DNA of 64,000 nt from Roseobacter insulae (GTDB lineage: Bacteria; Pseudomonadota; Alphaproteobacteria; Rhodobacterales; Rhodobacteraceae), in assembly GCF_019375555.1 (NCBI RefSeq), contig NZ_JAHXDN010000001.1:1093501-1157500 (forward strand), given 5' to 3'. Positions 18,009 to 29,337 of this stretch are shown in pieces (the stretch's first letter is position 1; each line of letters begins with the position of its first letter). The position numbers were made by a program, and so were the translations under genes. Below the pieces are notes generated by a model, which saw only the letters and a list, made by a program, of their open reading frames with translations, made no database searches and was not told the origin of the DNA.

Positions 18009-19886
18009 ATGACAGATTCGCGTGACACTCATCTTGAGGATGTGCCGACCGGCCATCCGGTTATTCAGGGTTATCTAAAGACGCTGGATACCTCGCCAGG
18101 CGTGTACCGGATGCTGGATGCGGAAAGCCGGGTGTTATATGTCGGCAAAGCGCGCAATCTGCGCGCGCGGGTCGGCAATTACGCGCGCCCGTCCGGTCAT
18201 TCGCCTCGCATTGCCCGGATGATTTCAAATACCGCCTCCATGATGTTCCTCACCACGCGTACCGAAACCGAGGCGTTGCTGCTTGAACAGAACCTGATCA
18301 AGCAGCTGAAGCCGAAGTTCAACGTGCTGCTGCGGGACGACAAGAGCTTTCCCAATATTCTGGTGACGGCGGATCATGATTTTCCGCAGATCAAAAAGCA
18401 CCGCGGTGCTAAGAAGGAAAAGGGCAGCTACTACGGCCCCTTTGCCTCCGCGGGCGCAGTCAACCGTACCTTGAACCAGTTGCAACGCGTCTTCTTGTTG
18501 CGCGATTGTTCAAACGCCATGTTCGACAGCCGCACGCGCCCTTGTCTGCAGTATCAGATCAAGCGATGCTCCGCGCCCTGCGTCGGCAAAATCGCGGCGG
18601 ACGAATACCGGCAAACCGTGCGCGATGCGGAGAAATTTCTCACCGGGAAAACGACAGATATTCAGGCGCGGCTGGCGGCCCAGATGGCGGCTGCGTCGGA
18701 GGCGATGGAATTTGAACGCGCCGCGGCCCTGCGCGACCGGATCAAGGCGCTGACGCAGGTTCAGACCGCTCAGGGTATCAACCCCAAGGGCGTGTCCGAA
18801 GCGGATATCATTGCACTGCACATGGAAGGTGGTCAGGCCTGCGTTCAGGTTTTTTTCATTCGCGCCAACCAGAACTGGGGGAACCGGGACTATTATCCGC
18901 GGGTCGGGGCGGATGTGGATGCCGCCGAGGTGCTGGAAGCTTTCGTCGGCCAGTTTTACGACACGCGCGAACCGCCGCGACAACTGATTCTGAGCAATGA
19001 CATTGAAAACTCCGATCTGATGGCCGATGCGCTGACGGGTAAACTGGGGCGCAAAGTGGAGCTGGTGGTGCCACGGCGCGGGGAGAAAGCCGAACTGATC
19101 GACAGCGCACTGCGCAACGCACGCGAATCCCTGGCGCGCAAGATGGCTGAGACCGCGACACAGGCGCGGTTGATGAAAGGTGTGGCCGAGGCCTTTGATC
19201 TGCCCAAACCGCCGGAGCGGATCGAGGTCTATGACAACTCCCACATTCAGGGAGCCTTTGCCGTGGGCGCCATGATCGTGGCCGGGAGTGAGGGCTTCAT
19301 GAAAAACCAGTATCGCAAGTTCAACATTCGTGGCGAAGACCTGACGCCGGGTGACGATTTCGGCATGATGAAGGAGGTGCTGACACGGCGCTTCAAGCGG
19401 CTAAAGAAGGAAGACCCGGACCGAAAAGAAGGGCACTGGCCCGATCTGCTGCTGATTGACGGTGGGTCAGGCCAGGTCAGCGCGGTGCGCCAGATCATGC
19501 GCGACTTTGGCGTGGACGACATCCCGATGGTGGGCGTCGCCAAGGGATTGGACCGCGATGCGGGCAAGGAAGAGTTTCACCGCACCGGACAGCGGCCCTT
19601 TGCACTGCGGCACAATGATCCCGTGCTGTACTTCGTGCAGCGGATGCGCGACGAGGCGCATCGCTTCGCCATCGGCACACACCGGGCAAAGCGCGCCAAG
19701 TCGGTGGGCGTGACGCCGCTGGACAACGTGCCGGGTGTGGGTGCCGCGCGCAAGCGGGCGTTGCTCGCCCATTTCGGATCGGCCAAGGCCGTCTCCAGGG
19801 CGAATTTGTCTGATCTGAAGGCCGTCGAGGGGGTCTCCGGTGCCTTGGCCGAAAAGATTTACGACTATTTCCATGAGCGCGGTTGA
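18009..19886 (+). CDS. uvrC: UvrABC excinuclease subunit C
   Basis: Nuclease of nucleotide excision repair that cuts on both sides of a lesion after UvrAB loading. The 625-residue protein has the GIY-YIG domain (PGVYRMLD...LYVGKARNLR), the central UVR motif (FERAAALRDRIKAL), the RNase H-like C-terminal nuclease (DNSHIQG, LLIDGGSGQ) and terminal helix-hairpin-helix motifs (VPGVGAARKRALL). I set the start at 18009 (MTDSRD) because the conserved region follows soon after. An ATG at 17931 would add 26 residues read through the leader hairpin. No strong ribosome binding site is visible. Confidence 0.95.
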   Translation: MTDSRDTHLEDVPTGHPVIQGYLKTLDTSPGVYRMLDAESRVLYVGKARNLRARVGNYARPSGHSPRIARMISNTASMMFLTTRTETEALLLEQNLIKQLKPKFNVLLRDDKSFPNILVTADHDFPQIKKHRGAKKEKGSYYGPFASAGAVNRTLNQLQRVFLLRDCSNAMFDSRTRPCLQYQIKRCSAPCVGKIAADEYRQTVRDAEKFLTGKTTDIQARLAAQMAAASEAMEFERAAALRDRIKALTQVQTAQGINPKGVSEADIIALHMEGGQACVQVFFIRANQNWGNRDYYPRVGADVDAAEVLEAFVGQFYDTREPPRQLILSNDIENSDLMADALTGKLGRKVELVVPRRGEKAELIDSALRNARESLARKMAETATQARLMKGVAEAFDLPKPPERIEVYDNSHIQGAFAVGAMIVAGSEGFMKNQYRKFNIRGEDLTPGDDFGMMKEVLTRRFKRLKKEDPDRKEGHWPDLLLIDGGSGQVSAVRQIMRDFGVDDIPMVGVAKGLDRDAGKEEFHRTGQRPFALRHNDPVLYFVQRMRDEAHRFAIGTHRAKRAKSVGVTPLDNVPGVGAARKRALLAHFGSAKAVSRANLSDLKAVEGVSGALAEKIYDYFHERG

Positions 19887-20019
19887 TCCGGCGGACGCGC
19901 GTTCCGCGCGACAAGATGTTTTGCTTTTCTGGCGAAAAGCGTTGGGCGCACGGCGGAGAAGGTCGTCACCGCGTCGGTTGTCGCTTTCGCAGGCATATGG
20001 GTCACTGTAAGGTAGGGCC

Positions 20020-20688
20020 ATGACACTCACGATGCCCAATATTCTGACGATCGTCCGGTTGATTGCGGCCCCCATGGTGGCAGTCATGTTCCTGTTTTTC
20101 ACGCGGCCGTACGCGGATTGGTTTGCCCTTGTCCTGTTCATACTGGCCGCCGTGACAGATTGGTTCGACGGTTATCTGGCGCGGGCGTGGAAGCAGGAAA
20201 CGAAACTGGGCGCGATGCTGGATCCGATTGCCGACAAGGCCATGGTGGTCATTGCCCTGATGGTTATCATCGGATTTTCCAGCTGGTCCCCCTGGCTGGT
20301 TTTGCCCGCCACGGTTATTCTGTTTCGGGAGGTTTTCGTCTCCGGACTGCGGGAGTTTCTGGGAGATACCGCGGGCACACTTAAAGTGACCAAGCTGGCC
20401 AAGTGGAAGACGACCTGCCAGATGGTGGCCATTGCGGTTCTTTTTTCACACGGTGTGTTCGAACACTACCTCGGGATGTCGGCCTATGGCATGGATCAGA
20501 CCCTGGTAAACGCGATCTTCGCGGGCACGGAGCCGGATCTTCAGGGATTGCGGTGGAAGCACACGGCGATGGAATGGGCGGGCAGCACGGGCTTGCTCTT
20601 GTTGTGGGTCGCAGCGGCGCTTACCTTGATCACAGGCGTGGATTATTTCGTGAAGTCATTGCCACACCTGAAGGATGACGAAAAATGA
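20020..20688 (+). CDS. pgsA: CDP-diacylglycerol--glycerol-3-phosphate 3-phosphatidyltransferase
   Basis: First committed step of phosphatidylglycerol synthesis at the inner membrane. The 222-residue multi-helix protein has the CDP-alcohol phosphotransferase motif spread over DWFDGYLARAW and GAMLDPIADK (D-G-x2-A-R-x8-G-x3-D-x3-D). It starts with LTMPNILTIVRL, typical of PgsA. The 133 bp upstream hold no gene. Its stop overlaps the MoaD start (ATGA), a pgsA-moaD-moaE arrangement common in Rhodobacterales. Confidence 0.93.
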   Translation: MTLTMPNILTIVRLIAAPMVAVMFLFFTRPYADWFALVLFILAAVTDWFDGYLARAWKQETKLGAMLDPIADKAMVVIALMVIIGFSSWSPWLVLPATVILFREVFVSGLREFLGDTAGTLKVTKLAKWKTTCQMVAIAVLFSHGVFEHYLGMSAYGMDQTLVNAIFAGTEPDLQGLRWKHTAMEWAGSTGLLLLWVAAALTLITGVDYFVKSLPHLKDDEK

Positions 20689-20930
20689 ACGTGCTTTATT
20701 TTGCCTGGGTGCGCGAACGTATCGGGTTGCCCCGGGAAGAGATCGACACCTCTGCCGCAACTGTGGCTGACCTGGTGGAAGAGCTTAAGGGCCGCGAGGA
20801 GCGTTATGCGGTGGCTTTCTCCGACCTCTCCGCCTTGCGGGTGGCAATCGATCAGGAGTTGAGTGATTTCGACGCCAAGCTGGAAGGGGTCCGTGAAGTC
20901 GCGTTTTTCCCTCCGATGACGGGAGGGTGA
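20685..20930 (+). CDS. moaD: Molybdopterin synthase sulfur-carrier subunit
   Basis: This 81-residue ubiquitin-like protein ends in Gly-Gly (PPMTGG), the C-terminus that becomes a thiocarboxylate and donates sulfur to precursor Z. It overlaps pgsA by four bases and is followed by moaE three bases after its stop, so the two synthase subunits are co-translated. Confidence 0.93.
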   Translation: MNVLYFAWVRERIGLPREEIDTSAATVADLVEELKGREERYAVAFSDLSALRVAIDQELSDFDAKLEGVREVAFFPPMTGG

Positions 20931-20933
20931 TAC

Positions 20934-21377
20934 ATGCGTGTCGCCATTCAGGCAGGTCCGTTCGACCCGGGCCGTGAAAGCGCCGTATTCGCGTCGGGCC
21001 GCAAGGACGTCGGCGCCATCGTGACCTTTACCGGAGTGGTTCGGGATACCGGCGATGCATCCTTAGAAGCGATGGAAATAGAACACTACCCGGGCATGAC
21101 GGAAGCCGCCGTCACGGCGATTGCGCAGGAAGCACAGGATCGCTGGTCATTGGCCGATGTGTTGGTGATCCATCGCCATGGTCGACTGGTGACGGGGGAC
21201 ATGATCATGATGGTCGCAACCGCCGCACGGCACCGCAAGGACGCCTTTGAGGCGGCGGAATACCTGATGGACTACCTGAAATCGCGCGCGCCTTTCTGGA
21301 AGCGCGAGGTCACCGCCGAGGGGGCGTCATGGGTCGATGCGCGCGATGAAGATGAAGACGCCCTGAGCCGCTGGTAA
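20934..21377 (+). CDS. moaE: Molybdopterin synthase catalytic subunit
   Basis: This 147-residue large subunit of molybdopterin synthase has the typical FTGVVRD, IEHYPGM, HRHGRL and FWKRE segments; the last contains the catalytic lysine region. It works with MoaD to make the dithiolene of molybdopterin. The stop codon touches the stop codon of oxyR on the other strand (no bases between), so the two transcripts must overlap at their 3' ends. Confidence 0.95.
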   Translation: MRVAIQAGPFDPGRESAVFASGRKDVGAIVTFTGVVRDTGDASLEAMEIEHYPGMTEAAVTAIAQEAQDRWSLADVLVIHRHGRLVTGDMIMMVATAARHRKDAFEAAEYLMDYLKSRAPFWKREVTAEGASWVDARDEDEDALSRW

Positions 21378-22304
21378 TTACCGCCTGTCAGCGGACATCT
21401 CGCGCTGCTCTTCGCGCAGGGCTTCGGCAGACTGTTGCACGACACGGGAAATCTGCATCAGCTCATCCGAAAGCGGGCTGGTCTTACGCCACACCATGCC
21501 GATAACCCGGGATGGCTGAGGGGCATTCAAGTGATCCACCGAGACAGCCGCCGATGTCGTTTCAACCGGCACCGCCATTTCGGGAATAAGCGTGACGCCG
21601 ATTCCGGTGCCGACCATCTGTACCAGCGTTGACAGGGAACTGCCATCCATCCCCTCGCGGGCCAGCGGCGAGCGCAACCCGCAAAACGACAGTGCCTGAT
21701 CGCGAAAGCAATGCCCTTCTTCCAGCAGCAACAGCCGCATTTCGCGCAGCGATTCCCGGTTGGGCACGGGCTTGGCGGCGTCTTCCTGCCGACGCACCAA
21801 AACAAACTTCTCTTCGAATAAGCGTATCTCGGTCAGGGACGGCTCGGAAATCGGCAGGGCCACGATGGCGGTGTCCAGTCTTCCATCCATCAGTTCGGTA
21901 ATCAGCTTGTCCGTCAGAGTTTCGCGGATGTGAACGTCAAGATCAGCGTGAGACAGGGACAGATTGCCAATGATTCTGGGCAGCAGGTAGGGCGCGATCG
22001 TCGGGATGATCCCGATACGTAACTTGCCCACCAGCCCGTCCCGCGAGGCACGTGCAAGGTCGCCCAGATCGTCGACCGCCTGCAGGATATCGCGCACACG
22101 CTCCGCAAAAACCTCCCCGAAGGCGGTGAGCCGGATCTGGCGCGCGCCGCGCTCAAAAAGGGCGGTGCCCAGAGATTCTTCAAGCTCTTTGATTTGCACG
22201 GAAATAGCTGGCTGAGAAATCGAGCACATGTCCGCGGCGCGCCCGAAGTGGCCGAGTGTTGCAACCGCTTCGAAGTAACGCAACTGCTTGAAGGTTAAGT
22301 TTAT
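21378..22304 (-). CDS. oxyR: Hydrogen peroxide sensor, LysR-family regulator
   Basis: LysR-type activator that senses peroxide by a disulfide between two cysteines. Here they are in GHCFRDQALSFC, nine residues apart as in Escherichia coli OxyR. An N-terminal winged helix-turn-helix (FGRAADMCSISQPAISVQIKEL) and a C-terminal sensing domain are complete. The family N-terminus MNLTxxQLRYF is encoded at 22304, but its first codon here is ATA. The first standard start downstream is TTG at 22283, which would remove seven residues of the first DNA-binding helix. An AGG lies at ribosome-binding distance before the ATA. It diverges from katG, its expected target. Confidence 0.92.
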   Translation of the reverse strand: MNLTFKQLRYFEAVATLGHFGRAADMCSISQPAISVQIKELEESLGTALFERGARQIRLTAFGEVFAERVRDILQAVDDLGDLARASRDGLVGKLRIGIIPTIAPYLLPRIIGNLSLSHADLDVHIRETLTDKLITELMDGRLDTAIVALPISEPSLTEIRLFEEKFVLVRRQEDAAKPVPNRESLREMRLLLLEEGHCFRDQALSFCGLRSPLAREGMDGSSLSTLVQMVGTGIGVTLIPEMAVPVETTSAAVSVDHLNAPQPSRVIGMVWRKTSPLSDELMQISRVVQQSAEALREEQREMSADRR

Positions 22305-24594
<2,290 letters not shown>

Positions 24595-24640
24595 GCGACG
24601 CTGGGCGGGGCGGTCGTCCCGTCCATTCGGATGATATGAG

Positions 24641-24681
24641 AAGACGGCGGGGTGCAGCCACATCCCGCCGTCTTTTCTTTT
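24641..24681 (+). terminator. Rho-independent terminator of katG
   Basis: A perfect 11-bp stem AAGACGGCGGG / CCCGCCGTCTT with a 12-nt loop is followed by a T-rich tail (TTCTTTTG). It starts 47 bp after the katG stop. Confidence 0.85.
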
Positions 24682-24746
24682 GTGACGCTCACACGAGCGA
24701 GCGATTTTTGTTCCGATGACGTTTTGGGGTAAAGGTTTGAGCGTGC

Positions 24747-25073
24747 TCAGCCCACGTGTTGGCGGTCGATCCGCGCCCGCAGCTCTTCCGCTTCCTGACG
24801 CGCATCGCGCAGTCCGTCCATCGCGGCGCGCAATTCAGCCTCGGTCTGGGCCAGTTGGTTGGTCAGTTCGGCCTCGCGTTGTTGCAGGTAGGTGATGGCC
24901 TGATCGCGCGTCTCTTCCGCCTCGTGCAACTCCTGGCTCATACGGTCCAGCTGCGCGACATCATCGGCTGCGACGCGGGTAAAGCGGTTCACGATCCAAT
25001 TGGCGAACCAGCCAAGACAGAATGCCACAAAGAGGATGATCGCCGTCGCGATGACAAACTCAATCCTGCTCAT
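24747..25073 (-). CDS. Small membrane-anchored coiled-coil protein
   Basis: This 108-residue protein has one N-terminal transmembrane helix (residues about 5-25, IEFVIATAIILFVAFCLGWF), then a continuous heptad-rich helix to the end (QELHEAEETRDQAIT and so on). I do not recognise a named family. The start at 25073 follows AAGGAAACCGCA and overlaps the last 14 bases of the OmpA-like gene, so it is co-translated with it. A cell-envelope role in partnership with the OmpA-like protein is an inference. Confidence 0.75.
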   Translation of the reverse strand: MSRIEFVIATAIILFVAFCLGWFANWIVNRFTRVAADDVAQLDRMSQELHEAEETRDQAITYLQQREAELTNQLAQTEAELRAAMDGLRDARQEAEELRARIDRQHVG

Positions 25074-26985
25074 TGCGGTTTCCTTCTTCCTCTGCGGTCT
25101 CAGCAGAGCTGCTGTCCTGCGCACCTGTATCACCGGATTCGGCGACGCTTTCCAGTGTTGTTTCGCGTTCAGGCTCAGAGGGTTCGGGGCGGATCAGCCT
25201 GAACTCGATGCGCCGGTTCGCTTCCCGCCCGGCTTCGCTGTCGTTATCCGCGATCGGCGCGGTTTCCCCATAACCCTTGGCGTCGAATGACCCGGTGAGA
25301 ACCCGGCGTGCGCGCAATTCGTTCAGAACAGATTCCGCACGGGCCTGGCTCAGGGACAGGTTCATTTCCTCGCGGCCTTGGCTGTCGGTATGGCCCTGGA
25401 CTTCCAGGCGGATGTCCCCGCACGCCCTGAGAACTTCGGCAATATTGTCCATGGTGCTTAAGGCGCTGGCGTCGATTGTCGCGCTGCCCGGCTCAAAGAC
25501 GATCTTGGCGGCGGATATGATGGCGGCGATATCCGCTTCGCATTCTTCCGGCGACGGTAAGGCGGCCACGGGATCGAGCTCTTCGATGTAGACGACATCA
25601 ATCTCGAAATTCGCTTCTTCGCCCAGCTTGGCTGCCATCAGCTGCGCGATGGCTGCGCTGGCATTGGGATTGCCGGAGTTACCCGTCAGTGTCATCGTCT
25701 CGGGGGTCACGGTCACGGCCCCGTTGTTGAGAAACCCGAGCGCCTCGATGCCGGTCAGCACGCGGGCCGGCCAATCCTGCGGCAGGTCGGTGACGACCCG
25801 CGCCGCCATATAGACGTTATCCGAGCCGAATTTCGCCCGCGCGAAGCTATCGGCCACGTCGCGCATGTTCTCGCCCGCTATACGTCCGCGCAATTGAATT
25901 TGACCTTCAGGGCTTAGCGTCGCGACAAATTCCGGAGGACCGGCAGAGGGCTCCGGGGTTTCGGGCAATACAGGATACAGCGCAAAGACCTCCGGCAACC
26001 CGCTCTCCAACTCACCGGTCACACGGTCGAACAGGCGTTGCTCGGTGCCTTCCGCAGCAACCAGCGTGATATCTGCGTTGGAGAAAGTGACGCTGCCCGC
26101 GCCGAGTTCGGCCAGTGCCGCGATCGCCGCCTCCACCGCCTCGGTCCAGTTCTTGGAAGGGACGCCCATGCCGATGGTGCACCGGCCCGGTCCTGTCAGC
26201 CCGGCCTCGAAGGCCGCTGTCAGGATGCGCCTTTGGCTGTCCTCGGTGTCTGCGGAACAGGCATCGAACCGCGAGCCGTTTTCATCTTTGACGAAACGCA
26301 GAGTAAAGGGTGTGATGACCGGCCGGGGGGCGGTGATGTTCATGGAGAGGCGCAGGGCAGGGGGGGCTGATCGTATCAGATCTGCCTCCATTTCCGCCTT
26401 GGCTTCCGCGCTGTCGGCAATCGCGGTGATCTCAACGCGCCCCGCGTCAACGGATACTTTTGCGCGGGGCAGTTCTTTCATGGCCCTGGTGGCGAAGGCC
26501 AGCGCATCTTCCCAACCGGAAGGGGCCGGATAGTCCGCTGTTTCCAGCAGGTCCGTCACCGGCAAGGCGCTCATTTGAGCGAAACCGTCGATCAGTTCGG
26601 CCCGGTCGGTGGATACCGGGATCAGGCCGATGATCGACAATCCGGCAGTGTTGCGCAGCACCTCAACCGAAAAGCGCGGTGGCGCGATCGCGGCAACAGC
26701 TTCCACTTCCATTTCATCAATCACCCGGGCTGCATCCACGACCGAGCCCGCAACGCTCAAAGCACGAAACCGGAGCGCTTCGTTCGGTGCGGTGCCGGCC
26801 AGCGTGACGCGCAAACCGTCCGCTTCAACCTCGGCCCAGACCAGCTCGTTTGTGTCCAGCGCGTCGCGGACGCCGATCTCGGAGGAATCCTCGATCAATT
26901 GCACGGATGAATTTGCCGCGAACAAGGACACCGCCGCGGCGGCCACGAATGCGGAAATTACGAGTGAGTAATAAGTCAGGCGCAT
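25060..26985 (-). CDS. OmpA family protein with long periplasmic region
   Basis: This 641-residue protein has an N-terminal hydrophobic segment (signal anchor, residues about 7-24), about 450 residues of unassigned alternating alpha-beta periplasmic sequence, and a C-terminal OmpA peptidoglycan-binding domain (VQGHTDSQGREEMNLSLSQARAESV, with NRRIEFR near the end). The tail is acidic and rich in Glu and Ser. It would tether the envelope to peptidoglycan. It lies downstream of ubiA on the same strand (60-bp gap) and overlaps the coiled-coil gene. Confidence 0.85.
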   Translation of the reverse strand: MRLTYYSLVISAFVAAAAVSLFAANSSVQLIEDSSEIGVRDALDTNELVWAEVEADGLRVTLAGTAPNEALRFRALSVAGSVVDAARVIDEMEVEAVAAIAPPRFSVEVLRNTAGLSIIGLIPVSTDRAELIDGFAQMSALPVTDLLETADYPAPSGWEDALAFATRAMKELPRAKVSVDAGRVEITAIADSAEAKAEMEADLIRSAPPALRLSMNITAPRPVITPFTLRFVKDENGSRFDACSADTEDSQRRILTAAFEAGLTGPGRCTIGMGVPSKNWTEAVEAAIAALAELGAGSVTFSNADITLVAAEGTEQRLFDRVTGELESGLPEVFALYPVLPETPEPSAGPPEFVATLSPEGQIQLRGRIAGENMRDVADSFARAKFGSDNVYMAARVVTDLPQDWPARVLTGIEALGFLNNGAVTVTPETMTLTGNSGNPNASAAIAQLMAAKLGEEANFEIDVVYIEELDPVAALPSPEECEADIAAIISAAKIVFEPGSATIDASALSTMDNIAEVLRACGDIRLEVQGHTDSQGREEMNLSLSQARAESVLNELRARRVLTGSFDAKGYGETAPIADNDSEAGREANRRIEFRLIRPEPSEPERETTLESVAESGDTGAQDSSSAETAEEEGNRNEQD

Positions 26986-27045
26986 ATCACCAGAGTATCA
27001 GTGCCGAGTCCCTCACCTGATACGCCCCCGGGCTGCCGGTTTCAA

Positions 27046-28008
27046 TCATGCCAACAGCGCCGCGACAAAAAAGAGCAGCGGGATCATGCCAGTATCCCGG
27101 TTCACGCGAAACAGTTGCAAGAGTTTCGCGCTATCCTCGATGTCCAGTCCCCGCAGTTGCCAGGCCATGTGCCATCCCATCGCCCAAGGACCGGCAAGCG
27201 CAAGGACCATGGCAAGAACGCTGGCATTGGGCAGGGCGGCGTAGATGACCGCCAGCCCCATCAAGCCGACGGTCGCCATCAGGAAGCGGCGCAGCCATTT
27301 CGAGGTATTGGTTCCAAAAAGACGGGCTGTGGACTTGATGCCGATCAGCGCGTCGTCCTCGGTGTCCTGATGGGCGTAGATCGTGTCGTAAAAGAGGGTC
27401 CAGGCAATGCCAGCCGCATAGAGCAGGATCGCTGGCGCGTGCAACGTGCCACTATGTGCGGCCCATGCCAACATGGCACCCCAGTTAAAGGCCAGCCCCA
27501 GAAAGATCTGTGGCCACCACGTAAAGCGCTTGGCATAGGGGTATATTGTGACGGGCAACAGCGCGAGCACGCCCATCGCGATGGCCGCCCGGTTGAATGT
27601 CAGCAGGATGCCGAAGGCAAGAAGCGACTGTATGCACATCCAGATGATTGCGCCGCGCACGGTGACCTGACCGGAGGGAATGGGTCGTGAGCGCGTCCGG
27701 TCGACCTTGCCGTCGTAATCCCGGTCGCTGATGTCATTCCACGTGCATCCGGCACCACGCATCAACCAAGCGCCCAGACCGCACCCCACGGCGATCCAGA
27801 GGTCGTGCCAGCTTGCCTGCCCGTCGTGGATCATGGCAAGCACCAGCCCCCACCAGCAGGGCAGCAACAAAAGCCAGGTGCCGATCGGCCGATCGGCTCG
27901 GCTCAGCCGTAAGAAGGGCCGGGACCATGCGGGTGCTGTCGTATCCACCCAGTTGCCTTTTACCGCATCTGCAACCTGCCCATCTGGCGCTGCGCTCGGG
28001 TCTTGCAT
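27046..28008 (-). CDS. ubiA: 4-Hydroxybenzoate polyprenyltransferase
   Basis: Membrane enzyme of ubiquinone synthesis that attaches the polyprenyl tail to 4-hydroxybenzoate. The 320-residue protein has the first aspartate-rich motif NDISDRDYD and the second DTEDD, with about eight membrane helices. The ATG at 28008 follows GGAGAGATAC. The gene is divergent from rsmE with only about a dozen bases between the two start codons, so each promoter must lie inside the other gene or they overlap. Confidence 0.93.
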   Translation of the reverse strand: MQDPSAAPDGQVADAVKGNWVDTTAPAWSRPFLRLSRADRPIGTWLLLLPCWWGLVLAMIHDGQASWHDLWIAVGCGLGAWLMRGAGCTWNDISDRDYDGKVDRTRSRPIPSGQVTVRGAIIWMCIQSLLAFGILLTFNRAAIAMGVLALLPVTIYPYAKRFTWWPQIFLGLAFNWGAMLAWAAHSGTLHAPAILLYAAGIAWTLFYDTIYAHQDTEDDALIGIKSTARLFGTNTSKWLRRFLMATVGLMGLAVIYAALPNASVLAMVLALAGPWAMGWHMAWQLRGLDIEDSAKLLQLFRVNRDTGMIPLLFFVAALLA

Positions 28009-28020
28009 ATGTATCTCTCC

Positions 28021-28752
28021 ATGGACCGTATCGTAACAGCCAAGATCCGACTTTATGTAGAGCACGCATTGGGGGCGGGGCAATCGGTTCCTGTGTCGCG
28101 GGATCAGGCGCATTACCTTTTCGGCGTGATGCGCCTGGGGGTCGGCGCCCACGTTCTTCTTTTTGACGGGCAGCGCGGTGAATGGCTGGGTGAGGTCATC
28201 GAGGCTGGAAAACGCGGCGGCGTCCTGGCGGTTCTTGACCAAACCCGCCCGCTGCAGATGCCGCCGGACCTGTGGTTGCTGTTTGCGCCGATCAAAAAAG
28301 CGCGCACCGACTTTATCGTCGAAAAGGCCGTGGAAATGGGGGCGGCGCGCATCCTGCCGGTACAGACGGAATTTACCAATTCGGGGCGCATTCAGCGTGA
28401 CAGGCTGCAGGCGCATGCGATCGAGGCCGCCGAGCAATGCGGCGGCACCTACGTGCCCCAGGTCGATGAGTTGATCCGGTTTGACCGGCTGATGGGCCAA
28501 TGGGACCCGGCGCGCCAGATCATGTTCTGTGACGAGGCCCGGGCAGGGGACGCGACGTCCTTGCCAATAATCGATGGACCCTGGGCGATCCTGATCGGCC
28601 CCGAGGGCGGGTTTTCAGCAACGGAGCGTGACCGGCTGCATAATTACGACCATTGCCACGCAGTACCGCTCGGCCCGCGTATTCTGCGGGCGGATACGGC
28701 GGCTGTGGCGGCCATGACGCTGTGGCAACAACAGCTGGGGGACTGGCGATGA
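28021..28752 (+). CDS. rsmE: 16S rRNA (uracil(1498)-N(3))-methyltransferase
   Basis: SPOUT-fold methyltransferase of 243 residues that modifies U1498 of 16S rRNA. The C-terminal knot motifs LIGPEGGFSATERD and LGPRILRADTA are intact, and the N-terminal PUA-like part is present (RLYVEHALGAGQ). The start is uncertain: ATGs at 28003, 28009 and 28021 are in frame and none has a clear ribosome binding site. I chose 28021 because family members begin two or three residues before AKIRLYV. Its stop overlaps the next gene. Confidence 0.9.
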   Translation: MDRIVTAKIRLYVEHALGAGQSVPVSRDQAHYLFGVMRLGVGAHVLLFDGQRGEWLGEVIEAGKRGGVLAVLDQTRPLQMPPDLWLLFAPIKKARTDFIVEKAVEMGAARILPVQTEFTNSGRIQRDRLQAHAIEAAEQCGGTYVPQVDELIRFDRLMGQWDPARQIMFCDEARAGDATSLPIIDGPWAILIGPEGGFSATERDRLHNYDHCHAVPLGPRILRADTAAVAAMTLWQQQLGDWR

Positions 28753-29270
28753 TCCGACCGGAGGCCAAGGCACAATTGATCAAATGGCGCGAAGTGCTCA
28801 TCGGAGGTGTCATCGCGGTCACCGGGATATGGTGGCTGGTTGGCCCTGGCCGATTACTCGTGCTGCCCGCAGTTGGGTTCATCTTGGGCGGTGCGGCCCT
28901 GATCTGGCTGGGCATCCAACGGGCCCGTTTCCGCTCCGGCGGGCAGGGGCCGGGTTCGGTGCAGGTGGACGAGGGCCAGATCACCTATTTCGGCCCCCTC
29001 ACCGGTGGCGCCGTCGCCCTGAGGGAGCTGGCAAAGGTGACGTTGGACAAGTCTCTTTTTCCGGCCCATTGGCGTCTCGATCAGCCCGGTCACCCGGCTC
29101 TGCTGATCCCGGTGAATGCTGAAGGTGCCGATGCGCTCTTTGACGCCTTTGCCACGCTGTCTGATCTGCGCACGGAGAAGATGCTGAGCGCGTTGCAGGA
29201 GCCGGGCAAACAGCCGATCGTGATCTGGCAGCGCGAGGCCCGCGAAAACGCACAGCTCTCCCTGCATTGA
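28749..29270 (+). CDS. Conserved membrane protein of unknown function
   Basis: This 173-residue protein has two adjacent membrane helices near the N-terminus (residues about 15-35 and 37-58) and a soluble C-terminal domain with a PH-like feel (VDEGQITYFGPLTGG). I do not recognise a characterised family. The ATG overlaps the rsmE stop (ATGA), so it is translationally coupled to rsmE and sits upstream of the glutathione synthesis gene, a conserved-looking order. Confidence 0.75.
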   Translation: MIRPEAKAQLIKWREVLIGGVIAVTGIWWLVGPGRLLVLPAVGFILGGAALIWLGIQRARFRSGGQGPGSVQVDEGQITYFGPLTGGAVALRELAKVTLDKSLFPAHWRLDQPGHPALLIPVNAEGADALFDAFATLSDLRTEKMLSALQEPGKQPIVIWQREARENAQLSLH

Positions 29271-29337
29271 CACCCTGATCAATTCGTCCCATCCCTGATG
29301 TGCTAGACGTACCAGCAGAACCAACGGAGCCTCGTTC

